A stretch of DNA of 64,000 nt from Amycolatopsis alba DSM 44262 (GCF_000384215.1 NZ_KB913032.1:893021-957020); one strand, 5' to 3'. Shown: positions 25,476 through 34,291, numbered from the stretch's first letter. Numbers and translations: made by a program. Notes: generated from the letters alone by a model not told the origin.

Positions 25476-26345
25476 CTACCAAGACGTCAGGGAGAACCTG
25501 TCGTGGAGCGCACGGGCCTCCATCGCGAACTCCCGGATCTGTTCCGCCTTGACGACCATCTTCTCGTCGTCGGCCTTCTTCGCGATCTCCACCAGCCAGT
25601 CGTAGGCGTCGCCGGGATGCACGTCGTAGGTGAAGTGCACTTTGGACAGCAGGAACAGCAGATCGCGGAAGTTCTGCCGTTCGATCACCTTGGACAGCGA
25701 GAGGATCCGGTCGCGGTGCTCCTGGGTGAACGGCTTGCGGGTGACGATCTCAGGGGTCGCGCCGGGGTCGTAGACCGTGGGGTCGGCGAAGATCTCCTTC
25801 TCGTCGAAACCCCCGTCGAAGGCGAAGTCGATGCACAGCGATTGCCTGCTGTGCTCGGAGAAGTTGATCGCGGCGTGCACCGTCGCGGCGTCGAGGAACC
25901 AGATCTCCCCCGGCCGCATGTGGATCACGGTGTCCTCATTGGAATGGAACGCCTGCGGGCTGTCCTCCAGCACCATGAACGTGCGGAAGTAGCGGTCGAC
26001 GTCCTGGTCCAGCTCCACGAAGTCGCGGTGCGGGATGACCACGGCGTTCTTCAAGTTCCTGGTACGGGCCATCTTCAGCCTGTCGCCGACGAAGACGGTC
26101 TGCACGATCTCGCGAAGGTAGGGAACCCGCGCGGCGTGCTCGGTGGCGATCGCACTGCCCGGCACGTCCCGGTAGAGCCGGTCCTCGCCCTCGCCGGTGG
26201 CGTTCCACAGTGGAATGTTCTTCCAGAACCCGTTGCTGAACTCGTCGTATTCCTCTTCGACGGTCGGCACCGAGGCGAGATAGCCGAGATCCTTCGCCAG
26301 CCGTGTCCGGTCGAGTTCGATCTTGCCGAGAATATGTGAGCGCAT
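25476..26345 (-). CDS. Proline 3-hydroxylase-like Fe(II)/2-oxoglutarate oxygenase
   Basis: A 289-residue enzyme strongly resembling the Streptomyces cis-3-proline hydroxylase over its whole length (MRSHILGKIELD, EEYDEFSNGFWKNIPL, RNLKNAVVIPHRDFVELD, LLFLLSKVHFTYDVHPG). The iron ligands are H106, D108 and H157, and the 2-oxoglutarate-binding arginine is R167, each one position from the known enzyme's numbering. It should hydroxylate free L-proline or a close analogue. It is the first gene of the minus-strand operon, divergent from the dehydrogenase at 26414. ATG 26345 has GGGAG upstream. The substrate could differ from proline, since the NRPS A-domain code is not a proline code. Confidence 0.88.
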   Translation of the reverse strand: MRSHILGKIELDRTRLAKDLGYLASVPTVEEEYDEFSNGFWKNIPLWNATGEGEDRLYRDVPGSAIATEHAARVPYLREIVQTVFVGDRLKMARTRNLKNAVVIPHRDFVELDQDVDRYFRTFMVLEDSPQAFHSNEDTVIHMRPGEIWFLDAATVHAAINFSEHSRQSLCIDFAFDGGFDEKEIFADPTVYDPGATPEIVTRKPFTQEHRDRILSLSKVIERQNFRDLLFLLSKVHFTYDVHPGDAYDWLVEIAKKADDEKMVVKAEQIREFAMEARALHDRFSLTSW

Positions 26346-26377
26346 CTGATCTCCCTGTTGCCCGAGTCGACCATTCC

Positions 26378-26408
26378 TACCTTAACAGTGGATATAATGA
26401 TAGTCTAG
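26378..26408 (+). promoter_or_regulatory. Bidirectional cluster promoter, site A
   Basis: TACCTT (26378-26383), 17 bases, then TAGTCT (26401-26406) within GATAGTCTAG (26399-26408). The dehydrogenase ATG is at 26414, so transcription would start at or next to it (leaderless). The reverse reading TAGACT faces the hydroxylase gene. A TATAAT also lies at 26393-26398 and could be an alternative -10. Confidence 0.55.
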
Positions 26409-26413
26409 GTTGT

Positions 26414-27208
26414 ATGCCGGGTGTCGAGATCAGTGGAGTTTCAGGTGAGTCCGTCGTGGTGACGGGTGCCGCGCGGGGCATCGGCCGCGCGGTCGCCCAC
26501 GCCTTCGCCGAGGCGGGCGCGCGAGTGGCCCTGTGGGATCGCGACCAGGCGGTCGAAACCGCCGCGAGCGAGCTCCGGGCCGCCGAAGACACGCGGACCG
26601 TCGCGGTGCGCGCCGACGTGTCCGATCCCGCCGACGTCCGGAAAGCCTTCGACCACAGCGAATCCGTACACGGCGACGTGGCCGTCGTGGTGCACGCCGC
26701 GGGTGTGCTGCGGACCGGTTCCGCGCTCGGGATGTCCGATGAGGACTGGCAGGAATGCCTGTCCGTGAACGCCACGGGCACGATGCTCGTCGCCGCCGAG
26801 GCGGCCCGGCGCATGGCGCCGCGCGGACGCGGCGCGATCACGGTGATCGCCTCGAACGCGGCCGCCACACCGAGGATCGGCATGGCCGCCTATTGCGCGT
26901 CGAAGGCCGCCGCGGCGGCCTTCACCCGCAGCCTCGGGCTCGAGGTCGCCGGCCGGGGCGTGCGCTGCAACATCGTCTCCCCCGGCTCGACCGACACCGC
27001 GATGCTGCGCGAAAGCTGGACCGGCGACGCGGACTTCGCGAGCACGCTCGCCGGTGATCCCGCCGCGTTCCGGCTCGGCATCCCGCTCGCCAGGATCGCG
27101 ACGCCGGACGACGTCGCGCGTGCCGCCCTGTTCCTGTCCTCCGACGCCGCGCGTCACATCACGCTGCACGACCTGCGCGTGGACGGCGGCGCGACGCTCG
27201 ACCTGTGA
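26414..27208 (+). CDS. dhbA: 2,3-dihydro-2,3-dihydroxybenzoate dehydrogenase
   Basis: A 264-residue short-chain dehydrogenase. The NAD site is VVTGAARGIGRAV, and the active-site pair is in YCASKAAAAAFTRSLG. The C-terminus has FLSSDAARHITLHDLRVDGG, typical of EntA/DhbA enzymes. It oxidises 2,3-dihydro-2,3-dihydroxybenzoate to 2,3-dihydroxybenzoate with NAD+. Identification as DhbA rather than another SDR rests on the neighbouring isochorismatase and isochorismate synthase. ATG 26414 has no ribosome site but sits eight bases from a -10-like element, so the transcript is probably leaderless. The isochorismatase follows 27 bases later. Confidence 0.88.
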   Translation: MPGVEISGVSGESVVVTGAARGIGRAVAHAFAEAGARVALWDRDQAVETAASELRAAEDTRTVAVRADVSDPADVRKAFDHSESVHGDVAVVVHAAGVLRTGSALGMSDEDWQECLSVNATGTMLVAAEAARRMAPRGRGAITVIASNAAATPRIGMAAYCASKAAAAAFTRSLGLEVAGRGVRCNIVSPGSTDTAMLRESWTGDADFASTLAGDPAAFRLGIPLARIATPDDVARAALFLSSDAARHITLHDLRVDGGATLDL

Positions 27209-27235
27209 CCCCGAAACCAAAAGAAAGGCCGCACC

Positions 27236-27883
27236 ATGGCGATTCCGCCGATCGACGCCTATCCACTGCCCTCGCCCGCCGAACTGACCGCGAACCGGGT
27301 CCACTGGCGGTTGGACACCACACGGTGCGCGCTGCTCGTCCACGACATGCAGAAGTACTTCATCGACGCCTTCGACCGCACCACCGAACCGGCGTCCGCC
27401 CTGATCGAGAACATCCGCCTGATCCGCGAAATCTGCCGCCAGAACGGGATTCCGGTCATCTACACCGCCCAGCCGGGGAATCAGCACCCGTCGCGGCGCG
27501 GCATCCTGGCCGATTTCTGGGGAACCGGCCTGGTTTCCGGCCGCGACGAAGAGATCGTCGACGACCTCGCGCCGAACGAGGTCGACATCTTCGTCACCAA
27601 ATGGCGTTATTCCGCGTTCCAGCGCACCGACCTCGCGCAGCTGCTCAACCGGCACGGCCGCGATCAGCTGATCATCACCGGCGTGTACGCGCACATGGGC
27701 TGCATGCTCAGCGCGGCCGAGGCGTTCATGAACGACATCGAACCGTTCATGATCTCCGACGCCACCGCCGATTTCAGCCGGGCGGAACACCTCGGCGCGC
27801 TGGACTACGTCGCCAAGCGGTGCGGCACGGTGCTGCCGACCGACCGGGTGATCACGTCGCTGATCGAACGCAGTGCGGCCTAG
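27236..27883 (+). CDS. Isochorismatase (stand-alone, no aryl carrier domain)
   Basis: A 215-residue hydrolase with the isochorismatase pattern: [32 protein letters not shown] and [12 protein letters not shown] (catalytic Cys region). It converts isochorismate to 2,3-dihydro-2,3-dihydroxybenzoate and pyruvate. EntB and DhbB carry a C-terminal aryl carrier domain; this protein ends before it, and a separate carrier gene lies at 30928. It is downstream of the dehydrogenase with a GAAAGG site nine bases before the ATG. It converges on the isochorismate synthase gene across a strong hairpin. Confidence 0.92.
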   Translation: MAIPPIDAYPLPSPAELTANRVHWRLDTTRCALLVHDMQKYFIDAFDRTTEPASALIENIRLIREICRQNGIPVIYTAQPGNQHPSRRGILADFWGTGLVSGRDEEIVDDLAPNEVDIFVTKWRYSAFQRTDLAQLLNRHGRDQLIITGVYAHMGCMLSAAEAFMNDIEPFMISDATADFSRAEHLGALDYVAKRCGTVLPTDRVITSLIERSAA

Positions 27884-27905
27884 GCCGCTTCGCGGACGCT
27901 CCCGC

Positions 27906-27946
27906 GATGGCGGCACCGTGGAGGGGGTGGTCACGGTGCCGCCATC
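27906..27946. terminator. Bidirectional terminator hairpin
   Basis: Perfect 15-bp stem, arms 27906-27920 and 27932-27946 with an 11-base loop, midway between the convergent isochorismatase and isochorismate synthase genes. Confidence 0.75.
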
Positions 27947-27980
27947 ACGCCCGGCGAACCGGGCGCAAGGCCGCCGATCG

Positions 27981-29147
27981 TCAGCCGGTGCGGGGGACAG
28001 GCTGCTCGACGGCACCGAGTGCGGTGAGCATCGTGGCGAACTTGGCCGAAGTCTCGGCGAGTTCGGCCAGGGGATCGGATTGGGCGACGATCCCGCCGCC
28101 CGCGTACACCCGCACGCTCAGCCCGTCGGCCGCGATCTCGCCGCAGCGGATGGCGACCATCCATTCGCCGTCGCCGTTGCCGTCGCACCAGCCGATGGCG
28201 CCCGCGTAGAACCCGCGGTCGCCTTCGATCTGCGCGATGGCCTTGGCCGCTTCGGCCCGCGGGCTGCCGCACACCGCGGCGGTGGGGTGGATGGCCAGCG
28301 CGAGGTCGAGCGCGCTGGTGCGCTCGTCGCGCAGGGTGCCGGAGATCGGGGTGCCGAGATGCCACAGTGCCGGGGTCTGCACCAGGCTCGGCGCCTCCGG
28401 CACGTCGAGTTCGTCGCAGAGCTCACCGAGCGAGGACTTCAGCCCTTCGACGACGATCGCGTGTTCGGCGAGGTCCTTGACCGAGAGGGCGAGCCGCGCG
28501 GCCACGGCGGCGTCCTGGTCCACAGAGGACTCCCGTTTGGCGGTGCCTGCGAGCGGGAAGCAGGTGACGTGCCGCCCGGACCGGCGCACCAGCACCTCCG
28601 GGCTCGACCCGACCAGGGTGCGGCCGCGATAGTCCGCGCCCGCCGGGCTCAGGTCCACACAGAACCCGTTGTTGCCCGCGTCGTCCGACACCAGGCGCTG
28701 CACCAGCATCGTCGGCAGGATCGGCGCTTCCGCGCGCACCAGGAGAGACCTGGCGAGCACCACTTTGGTCAACGGGTCGTCGGGAGCGCGCAGCCGCTTC
28801 AGCGCCGTTTCGACGGCTTCGACGTGGCGCGCCGGGCTGGGAAGACTGTCGGACACCGTGCACGCCGGGATGGGACTCGGTTTCGGGTAGCCCTGCCAGA
28901 CCCGCCGCTGGCGGTACAGGTCGACGGGCACGGTCAGCGCGGAAGGGTTCGCGGTGTCGAAGGGCAACGCCCCGACGACGGCCGGAACGGTTCCCTCACG
29001 CAACCTCCGAGCCGCCTCGTGCGGGTCGTCGAGGGTGTCGCGAACGCCTTGCGACTGCACCGAAAGATGCGGTCTGGACAGGATGAACGGGGTGACCCGC
29101 CGCTGCGCCTGGCCATTCCCCTTGGCTTGATCCACTACGCTGGTCAC
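27981..29147 (-). CDS. dhbC: Isochorismate synthase
   Basis: A 388-residue chorismate-utilising enzyme. Conserved parts are LTKVVLARSLLV, TLVGSSPEVLVRR, FPLAGTAKR, the late active-site segment HPTAAVCGSPRAEA and GDRGFYAGAIGW. It isomerises chorismate to isochorismate, the entry step to 2,3-dihydroxybenzoate, and needs Mg2+. GTG 29147 lies five bases from the cluster promoter box, with exactly the spacing seen at the dehydrogenase gene, so its mRNA is probably leaderless. It is divergent from the AMP ligase gene at 29254. Confidence 0.92.
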   Translation of the reverse strand: MTSVVDQAKGNGQAQRRVTPFILSRPHLSVQSQGVRDTLDDPHEAARRLREGTVPAVVGALPFDTANPSALTVPVDLYRQRRVWQGYPKPSPIPACTVSDSLPSPARHVEAVETALKRLRAPDDPLTKVVLARSLLVRAEAPILPTMLVQRLVSDDAGNNGFCVDLSPAGADYRGRTLVGSSPEVLVRRSGRHVTCFPLAGTAKRESSVDQDAAVAARLALSVKDLAEHAIVVEGLKSSLGELCDELDVPEAPSLVQTPALWHLGTPISGTLRDERTSALDLALAIHPTAAVCGSPRAEAAKAIAQIEGDRGFYAGAIGWCDGNGDGEWMVAIRCGEIAADGLSVRVYAGGGIVAQSDPLAELAETSAKFATMLTALGAVEQPVPRTG

Positions 29148-29152
29148 AAGTT

Positions 29153-29183
29153 CTAGACTATCATGATATTAATGATCCGGGTA
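29153..29183 (-). promoter_or_regulatory. Bidirectional cluster promoter, site B
   Basis: Read toward the isochorismate synthase gene: TACCCG (29183-29178), 17 bases, then TAGTCT (29160-29155) within GATAGTCTAG (29162-29153), then five bases to the GTG. The opposite reading TAGACT (29154-29159) faces the AMP ligase. The adjoining TATCATGATA (29159-29168) is a perfect 10-bp palindrome. Confidence 0.55.
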
Positions 29184-29253
29184 GAGTCCGGGGAGGCGGC
29201 ACGGGGACCGCGTATCGCACGAATCTCTTGATCCACAAGGAAATGGGGGCGGC

Positions 29254-30867
29254 ATGCCGCACGACGCCGAGCACGTGCCTTGGCCGGCCGAAGACGTCGT
29301 CCGCTATCGCGACGCGGGATGCTGGACAGGGCAGACTTTCGGGCAATCGCTGGCCGAACGGGCGGCCGCGCACGGCGACCGGTGCGCGGTCCGCGACCAG
29401 GACCGGCGGCTGACCTACGCCGAGCTCGACACCGCCGCCTCGTCGCTGGCGACCGGCCTGCGCGCGCTGGGCATCGCGCCGTCGGACCGGGTGCTCCTGC
29501 ACCTGCAGAACAGTGTGGAGTTCGTCGAAGTCCTCTTCGCACTGTTCCGTCTCGGCGCGATACCGGTCATGGGACTCCCGGCGCACCGGCACGCGGAAAT
29601 GGCCGCGAACGCCGCGGCCACCGAAGCCGTCGCCGTCATCGTGCCCTCGCACGGGGCCGGATACGACTTCGTCGGCCTCGCACAACGGGTCCGCCGGGAA
29701 ACCCCCTCGGTGCGGCACGTGATCACCGTCGGGCCGGGAACCGCGAAGACCGACGCGGGTGAAGACCTGTTCCTGACTCCCGGATCCCTGCCGGGACCGA
29801 GCGCGGGCGCGATCGCCTTGCTCCAGCTTTCCGGTGGCAGCACGGGAATCCCGAAACTCATCCCGCGCACGCACGACGACTACCTCTACAGTGTCCGGCG
29901 CAGCGCGGAGATCTGCCGCCTCGACGCGTCGGCGGTCTACTTCGCCGCGCTTCCGGCAGCGCACAACTTCACCCTCAGCTCGCCGGGCATTCTCGGCACG
30001 CTCTGGGCGGGCGGGACGGTCGCGCTCAGCCGGGATCCCAGCCCGTCGGCCGCTTTTTCCTTCATCCGGGAGACCGGGACGACCATCACCGGCCTGGTGC
30101 CGCCGCTGGCCCGGCTCTGGGTCGAGACCGCCGAACGCCTGGCGGATCCGGACATCGGCTCGCTCCGGGTGCTGCAGATCGGGGGCGCCCGTTGCCCGGA
30201 CGAACTCGCCGCCCGTGTCACCCCCGCGCTCGGGGCCACCGTGCAACAGGTGTTCGGGATGGCCGAGGGGCTGGTCTGTTACACCCGGCTGGACGACGAA
30301 GCCGAGGTCTTGACGACCACGCAGGGGCGCCCGATGTCCGAATTCGACGAGATGCTGGTCGTCGACGAGTTCGACCGGGAGGTGCCGCCCGGCGAGCCGG
30401 GCAGGCTGCTCACCAGGGGGCCGTACACGATTCGCGGCTACTACCGCAACGAAGCGGCGAACCGGCGTTCCTTCACCGAAAACGGCTGGTACCGCACGGG
30501 AGACATCGTGCGCGTCCGCCCGGACGGCAACCTGAGCGTGGTGGGGCGCTCCGGCGACTTCATCAACCGGGCAGGCGAAAAGGTGTCGCCGGAGGAACTC
30601 GAAGGGCAGCTGCGCGGGCACCCGTCGGTCAAGGATCTGCTCGCGGTCGGCATGACCGATCCCGCGCTGGGCGAACGCACCTGCGTGTTCGTCGTTCTCT
30701 CCGAAGCCGACGCGAAGCCGACTCTCGGCGAACTGCGCGCTTTCGGCAGGGAACGCGGCTTGGCCGATTGGAAACTCCCGGACGAGCTCAGGATCGTGCC
30801 CGACTTCCCGAAGACCGGTGTCGGGAAAGCGAGCAGGAAAGCACTCCGCGAGGAACTTCGCGGTTGA
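29254..30867 (+). CDS. dhbE: 2,3-dihydroxybenzoate-AMP ligase
   Basis: A 537-residue stand-alone adenylation enzyme of the ANL family. Core motifs: LQLSGGSTGIPKLIPRTHDD (A3), FGMAEGLVCYTRLDD (A5), YRTGDIVR (A7) and TGVGKASRKAL (A10 lysine). By eye against DhbE the acid-binding N235 is kept (AAHNFTLSSPG) and the serine that favours 2,3-dihydroxybenzoate over salicylate is present, but Tyr236 is Phe and Asn331 is Cys. It activates the aryl acid and loads the carrier protein at 30928. The ATG follows a GGAAATGGGGG region. The changed pocket residues might reflect a substituted, for example chlorinated, acid. Confidence 0.9.
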   Translation: MPHDAEHVPWPAEDVVRYRDAGCWTGQTFGQSLAERAAAHGDRCAVRDQDRRLTYAELDTAASSLATGLRALGIAPSDRVLLHLQNSVEFVEVLFALFRLGAIPVMGLPAHRHAEMAANAAATEAVAVIVPSHGAGYDFVGLAQRVRRETPSVRHVITVGPGTAKTDAGEDLFLTPGSLPGPSAGAIALLQLSGGSTGIPKLIPRTHDDYLYSVRRSAEICRLDASAVYFAALPAAHNFTLSSPGILGTLWAGGTVALSRDPSPSAAFSFIRETGTTITGLVPPLARLWVETAERLADPDIGSLRVLQIGGARCPDELAARVTPALGATVQQVFGMAEGLVCYTRLDDEAEVLTTTQGRPMSEFDEMLVVDEFDREVPPGEPGRLLTRGPYTIRGYYRNEAANRRSFTENGWYRTGDIVRVRPDGNLSVVGRSGDFINRAGEKVSPEELEGQLRGHPSVKDLLAVGMTDPALGERTCVFVVLSEADAKPTLGELRAFGRERGLADWKLPDELRIVPDFPKTGVGKASRKALREELRG

Positions 30868-30927
30868 CCCGGCCTTCTCCGTCAAGGCAGTCACGTCGCC
30901 CCGGCGACCTTCAATGAGATGGGAACC

Positions 30928-31188
30928 ATGTCGAAGATAAGTCATGAGCAGATGACGGCGGACATCGCCGAGGCCATGGGCGTCGGCGTCGACGAGATCC
31001 GCGCGGACGTCAATTTGCGGGACGCCGGGCTGGATTCCATCCGGCTGATGTCCCTGGTCGAGAAATGGCGGGCGGAGGGCATCGAAGGCGCCGACTTCGT
31101 GACCCTGGCGACCGAACCGACGGTCGGCGCGTGGGCCACCGCGATCACCGGGGAAGACGCGCAGTCCGGCGTCGAAACCGTTCACTAA
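30928..31188 (+). CDS. Free-standing aryl carrier protein
   Basis: An 86-residue phosphopantetheine carrier domain. The attachment site is S37 in LRDAGLDSIRLMSLVEKW. The stretch EGIEGADFVTLATEPTVGAW is typical of aryl carrier domains at the C-terminus of EntB/DhbB. Here the domain is a separate protein, matching the short isochorismatase. It accepts the aryl group from the AMP ligase and presents it to the condensation domain of the NRPS, possibly after chlorination while bound. ATG 30928 is preferred; an ATG three codons earlier is possible. Confidence 0.9.
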   Translation: MSKISHEQMTADIAEAMGVGVDEIRADVNLRDAGLDSIRLMSLVEKWRAEGIEGADFVTLATEPTVGAWATAITGEDAQSGVETVH

Positions 31189-31212
31189 CCAATACCGGAA
31201 GAGGCTGGCCAG

Positions 31213-32721
31213 ATGGAAACTCGTACGGAAAACGTTGACGTCGTCGTGGTCGGCGGCGGACCAGGCGGCTCCACCGCCGCGACACTGCTGGCGCGGCGCG
31301 GACGCTCGGTCGTCCTTCTCGAAAAGGAGCAGTTCCCGCGCTACCAGATCGGCGAATCGCTGCTGCCCTCGACGGTGCACGGGATCTGCCGTCTGCTCGG
31401 CGTGGAAAAGGAGATGGAGGCCGCCGGGTTCATGTACAAACGGGGCGGCAGTTTCCGCTGGGGCACCAACCCGGTCCCCTGGAACTTCCTGTTCTCGATC
31501 TCGCCGGAGTTCTCCGGCCCGACTTCGCACGCCTATCAGGTGGAACGGGCGAAGTTCGACGACATCCTGCTCAAGCACGCCGCCGCTTCCGGGGTCGACG
31601 TGCGTGAACGGAGCGAGGTCATCGCCGCGGTGCGCGACGAGGAAGCCGTGCGCGGCGTGACCTATCGCGACGCCGACGGGAACGAGCACGAGATCTCCGC
31701 GCGCTACGTGATCGACGCGTCCGGGAACCGCAGCAGCCTGTGGAAGGCCACCGGGGGCGAACGTCAGTACTCCGAGCATTTCAAGAACGTCGCCGTGTTC
31801 GGCTATTTCGAGGGCGGCGGCCGCCTTCCGGGGTCGAACAGCGGCAACATCCTCTGCGAGGCGTTCGGCGAGGGCTGGCTGTGGTACATCCCGCTGACCG
31901 ACGGGCTGACCAGTGTCGGCGCGGTGATCAGCCGGGAGCACGTGGCACAGATCCAGGGCGATCGCGAAGCGGCGCTCATGCGGTTCATCGGCAAGAGCTC
32001 CTACGTCAAGGACATGCTGACCACCGCGACACGGGTGAACGACGACAGCATGTACGGGGAGATCCGCATCCGTAAGGACTATTCCTACGCGAACACGAAG
32101 TTCCACGCCCCCGGTATCGTGCTCGTCGGTGACGCCGCGTGCTTCATCGACCCGGTCTTCTCCACCGGCGTCCACCTCGCCACCTACGCCGGTGTGCTCG
32201 CCGCGCGGTCCATCAACAGCGTGTTCGAAGGGAACGTCGACGAGTCTCGCGCCTTCGCCGAGTTCGAAGGCCGGTACCGTCGGGAGTACTCCGTCTTCTA
32301 CGAGTTCCTGTCCTCCTTCTACAACATGGAGCAGGCGGAAGACTCCTACTTCTGGCAAGCGAGGAAGGTGACGAACCTGTCCGAGTCCTCTTTCGAGTCC
32401 TTTGTGTCGCTGGTCGCCGGTGGTTTCTCCCACGAGCGTGTCCTGACCGATCCGAACGAGGTCGCGGAACGGTTCGAGCAGTCGACGCGTCAGATGGCGG
32501 AGGCCGCCGAGCGCACCGGCGGCATGGAGACCGATTCCGGGCAGCGGATGAACCACCTGTTCGGCACGCCGGTCGTGCGCGAGGTCATGGAGGAGATGAA
32601 CGCCATCCAGGCACGGGGTGTGGCGGGCGAGGCGCTGGTCGAACCGCCGTTGCTGCCCGACGGCCTGGTTCCGACCGAAGACGGCCTCGGCTGGGCGGAA
32701 CCCGCGGTGGTCCCCGCCTGA
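31213..32721 (+). CDS. Flavin-dependent phenol halogenase
   Basis: A 502-residue FADH2-dependent halogenase. The FAD site is GGGPGGS (14-20), the halogenase signature WLWYIP is at 222-227 and FIDPVFSTG at 311-319. Long runs match the chlorinases of glycopeptide pathways (BhaA type), for example RYQIGESLLPSTVHGICR and SHAYQVERAKFD, which chlorinate a carrier-bound aromatic ring. It should therefore chlorinate the catechol ring, probably on the carrier protein encoded just upstream. A flavin reductase is not encoded here and must come from elsewhere. ATG 31213 is preceded by GGAAGAGG. Confidence 0.92.
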   Translation: METRTENVDVVVVGGGPGGSTAATLLARRGRSVVLLEKEQFPRYQIGESLLPSTVHGICRLLGVEKEMEAAGFMYKRGGSFRWGTNPVPWNFLFSISPEFSGPTSHAYQVERAKFDDILLKHAAASGVDVRERSEVIAAVRDEEAVRGVTYRDADGNEHEISARYVIDASGNRSSLWKATGGERQYSEHFKNVAVFGYFEGGGRLPGSNSGNILCEAFGEGWLWYIPLTDGLTSVGAVISREHVAQIQGDREAALMRFIGKSSYVKDMLTTATRVNDDSMYGEIRIRKDYSYANTKFHAPGIVLVGDAACFIDPVFSTGVHLATYAGVLAARSINSVFEGNVDESRAFAEFEGRYRREYSVFYEFLSSFYNMEQAEDSYFWQARKVTNLSESSFESFVSLVAGGFSHERVLTDPNEVAERFEQSTRQMAEAAERTGGMETDSGQRMNHLFGTPVVREVMEEMNAIQARGVAGEALVEPPLLPDGLVPTEDGLGWAEPAVVPA

Positions 32722-32733
32722 CCGTCCTTGTCC

Positions 32734-32767
32734 CGGCGGCCGCGCGGGAATCCTCGCGCGGCCGCCG
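32734..32767 (+). terminator. GC-rich hairpin after halogenase
   Basis: Perfect 13-bp stem, arms 32734-32746 and 32755-32767, 8-base loop. It may terminate or attenuate transcription between the halogenase and the mbtH gene, which begins 31 bases later. Confidence 0.65.
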
Positions 32768-32797
32768 TTCCCATTCCAGGTCATGAGGGGACTTGAG

Positions 32798-33007
32798 ATG
32801 ACCAACCCGTTCGACGACACCCACGGGACCTTCCACGTCCTGGTGAACGAAGACGCGCAGTATTCGCTGTGGCCGGTGTTCGCCGGGATCCCGGCAGGCT
32901 GGCGGCCGGTACTCGAAGACGCCACCCACGACGACGCGCTGGCCTTCGTCGAAGCCAACTGGGCCGAGCCCGGAATGGCGGGCACGCGGGGGAAGTCGCC
33001 TTGCTGA
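32798..33007 (+). CDS. MbtH-like NRPS chaperone
   Basis: A 69-residue MbtH-family protein with the signature NEDAQYSLWPVFAGIPAGWRP and a C-terminal FVEANWAEP. These proteins bind adenylation domains and are needed for their folding or activity, here presumably the NRPS at 34292. The conserved start MTNPFDD sets ATG 32798; an ATG five codons earlier is also in frame. Its stop overlaps the TTG start of the antiporter gene by seven bases. Confidence 0.93.
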   Translation: MTNPFDDTHGTFHVLVNEDAQYSLWPVFAGIPAGWRPVLEDATHDDALAFVEANWAEPGMAGTRGKSPC

Positions 33008-34248
33008 CAGTGCATGTGGTGGCCGCGCTGGCCGCCATCCTGGCGCTGGCCTGGCTGGGACGCGTGACGGCGAAGGCACTGCGGCAGCCGGAAGTCATCG
33101 GCGAGATCGTCGCGGGACTGTTCGCCGGCCCCGTGGTGGTCGCGCTGTTCGGCGACGGCACGCTCGGGGACCTGCTCCCCCAGCGAGTGCTCGACCTGCT
33201 CAAACTCATCGCCGAAGCGGGTCTCGCGCTGTTCCTCATCGGTGTCGCGCACAAGCTCCGGCTGGGCGACCGGCGACCGGGCAGGAAGGCTTCGGGCTGG
33301 CTGGCCGTCTGCGCTTTCGTGCCGCCGCTGCTGACCGGCGGGCTGCTCGTCGCCTGGATCGTGGCGCAGGACGATCCCGTGGTGCGCGGTCACGCCCCGT
33401 TTCCCGCCTTCCTGCTGATGGTCGCGGTGGCGATGTCGATCACCGCGGTCCCGGTGCTGGCCAGGATCCTCGCCGACCACGGTCTGCTCGACTCGCTGAT
33501 CGGCAGGCTCGCCATGGTCTCCGCGATCCTCATCGACGTCGCGGGCTGGCTGCTGCTGTCCGTGGCCGTCGGCCTGGCGTCGGGCAGCCTGGCCGGGCTG
33601 CTCCGCTCGACGGCCGTCCTGGTCGCCGGGGTACTGGGCGCGTTGGCGCTGCGACGGGTGCTGCGAACCCCGGCCGCGACCCGGCTGGCGACCAGGGCGC
33701 CGCGCGTGGTCGCCGTGGCGCTGGGCGTCGCCGCCATCGCCGCGGCCCTCGCCTTCGAACACGGCGGGCTGACCGCGGTCTTCGGAGCCGTCGTGCTCGG
33801 ACTGGCCGTCCCGGCGGGCGCGGACACTCCGTGGCGGGTCCCCGTGGCGTCGGTGACCAGTGCCGGCCGCACGCTCGTACCGGTGTTCTTCGTGGTCACC
33901 GGGGTCACCGTGCTCACGTCCGGCTTCCACGCCGCGCAGTGGCCGCTCATCGCGCTGACCGTCGCGCTCGGCGTCGTCGGCAAGCTCGGCGGCGGGTACC
34001 TCGGCGCGCGGCTCGGCGGCAGCCGTCGTCGTGAGGCGGCACGGGCCGGGGTGCTGATGAACACCCGCGGCCTCACCGAGCTCATCGTGCTGAAGGTCGG
34101 GTTCAGCGCGGGGATCCTGACCGCTCCCCTGTTCCTCGCCATGGTGATCATGGCGCTGGTCGCGACCGCCATGACCGGCCCCTGCCTGCTGATGCTCGAC
34201 ACCGTCGGGATCAAGCGCGGATCGCCGGCGCGGACGGGTTCCGCATGA
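33001..34248 (+). CDS. Cation/proton antiporter, CPA2 family
   Basis: A 415-residue membrane protein with about twelve hydrophobic segments and the CPA2 (KefB/NapA) patterns LRQPEVIGEIVAGLFAGP, MSITAVPVLARILADH and LMNTRGLTELIVLKVG. Similar antiporter genes sit in glycopeptide antibiotic clusters near the halogenase. It may adjust ion balance or aid product export. TTG 33001 is favoured by GGGGGAAG five bases upstream; it overlaps mbtH, implying coupling. GTG 33010 is the alternative. Confidence 0.88.
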   Translation: MLTVHVVAALAAILALAWLGRVTAKALRQPEVIGEIVAGLFAGPVVVALFGDGTLGDLLPQRVLDLLKLIAEAGLALFLIGVAHKLRLGDRRPGRKASGWLAVCAFVPPLLTGGLLVAWIVAQDDPVVRGHAPFPAFLLMVAVAMSITAVPVLARILADHGLLDSLIGRLAMVSAILIDVAGWLLLSVAVGLASGSLAGLLRSTAVLVAGVLGALALRRVLRTPAATRLATRAPRVVAVALGVAAIAAALAFEHGGLTAVFGAVVLGLAVPAGADTPWRVPVASVTSAGRTLVPVFFVVTGVTVLTSGFHAAQWPLIALTVALGVVGKLGGGYLGARLGGSRRREAARAGVLMNTRGLTELIVLKVGFSAGILTAPLFLAMVIMALVATAMTGPCLLMLDTVGIKRGSPARTGSA

Positions 34249-34253
34249 AGCGC

Positions 34254-34286
34254 TTCCGGCCGGGAGCCGAACGCTCCCGGCCGGAA
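34254..34286. terminator. Bidirectional terminator hairpin
   Basis: Perfect 13-bp stem, arms 34254-34266 and 34274-34286 with a 7-base loop, between the convergent antiporter and NRPS genes. Confidence 0.75.
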
Positions 34287-34291
34287 CCGGC

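Noticed and set aside
29161..33930. Very long minus-strand open frame (over 1500 codons)
   Set aside because: It is the antisense shadow of the ligase, carrier, halogenase, mbtH and antiporter genes, caused by high G+C content.
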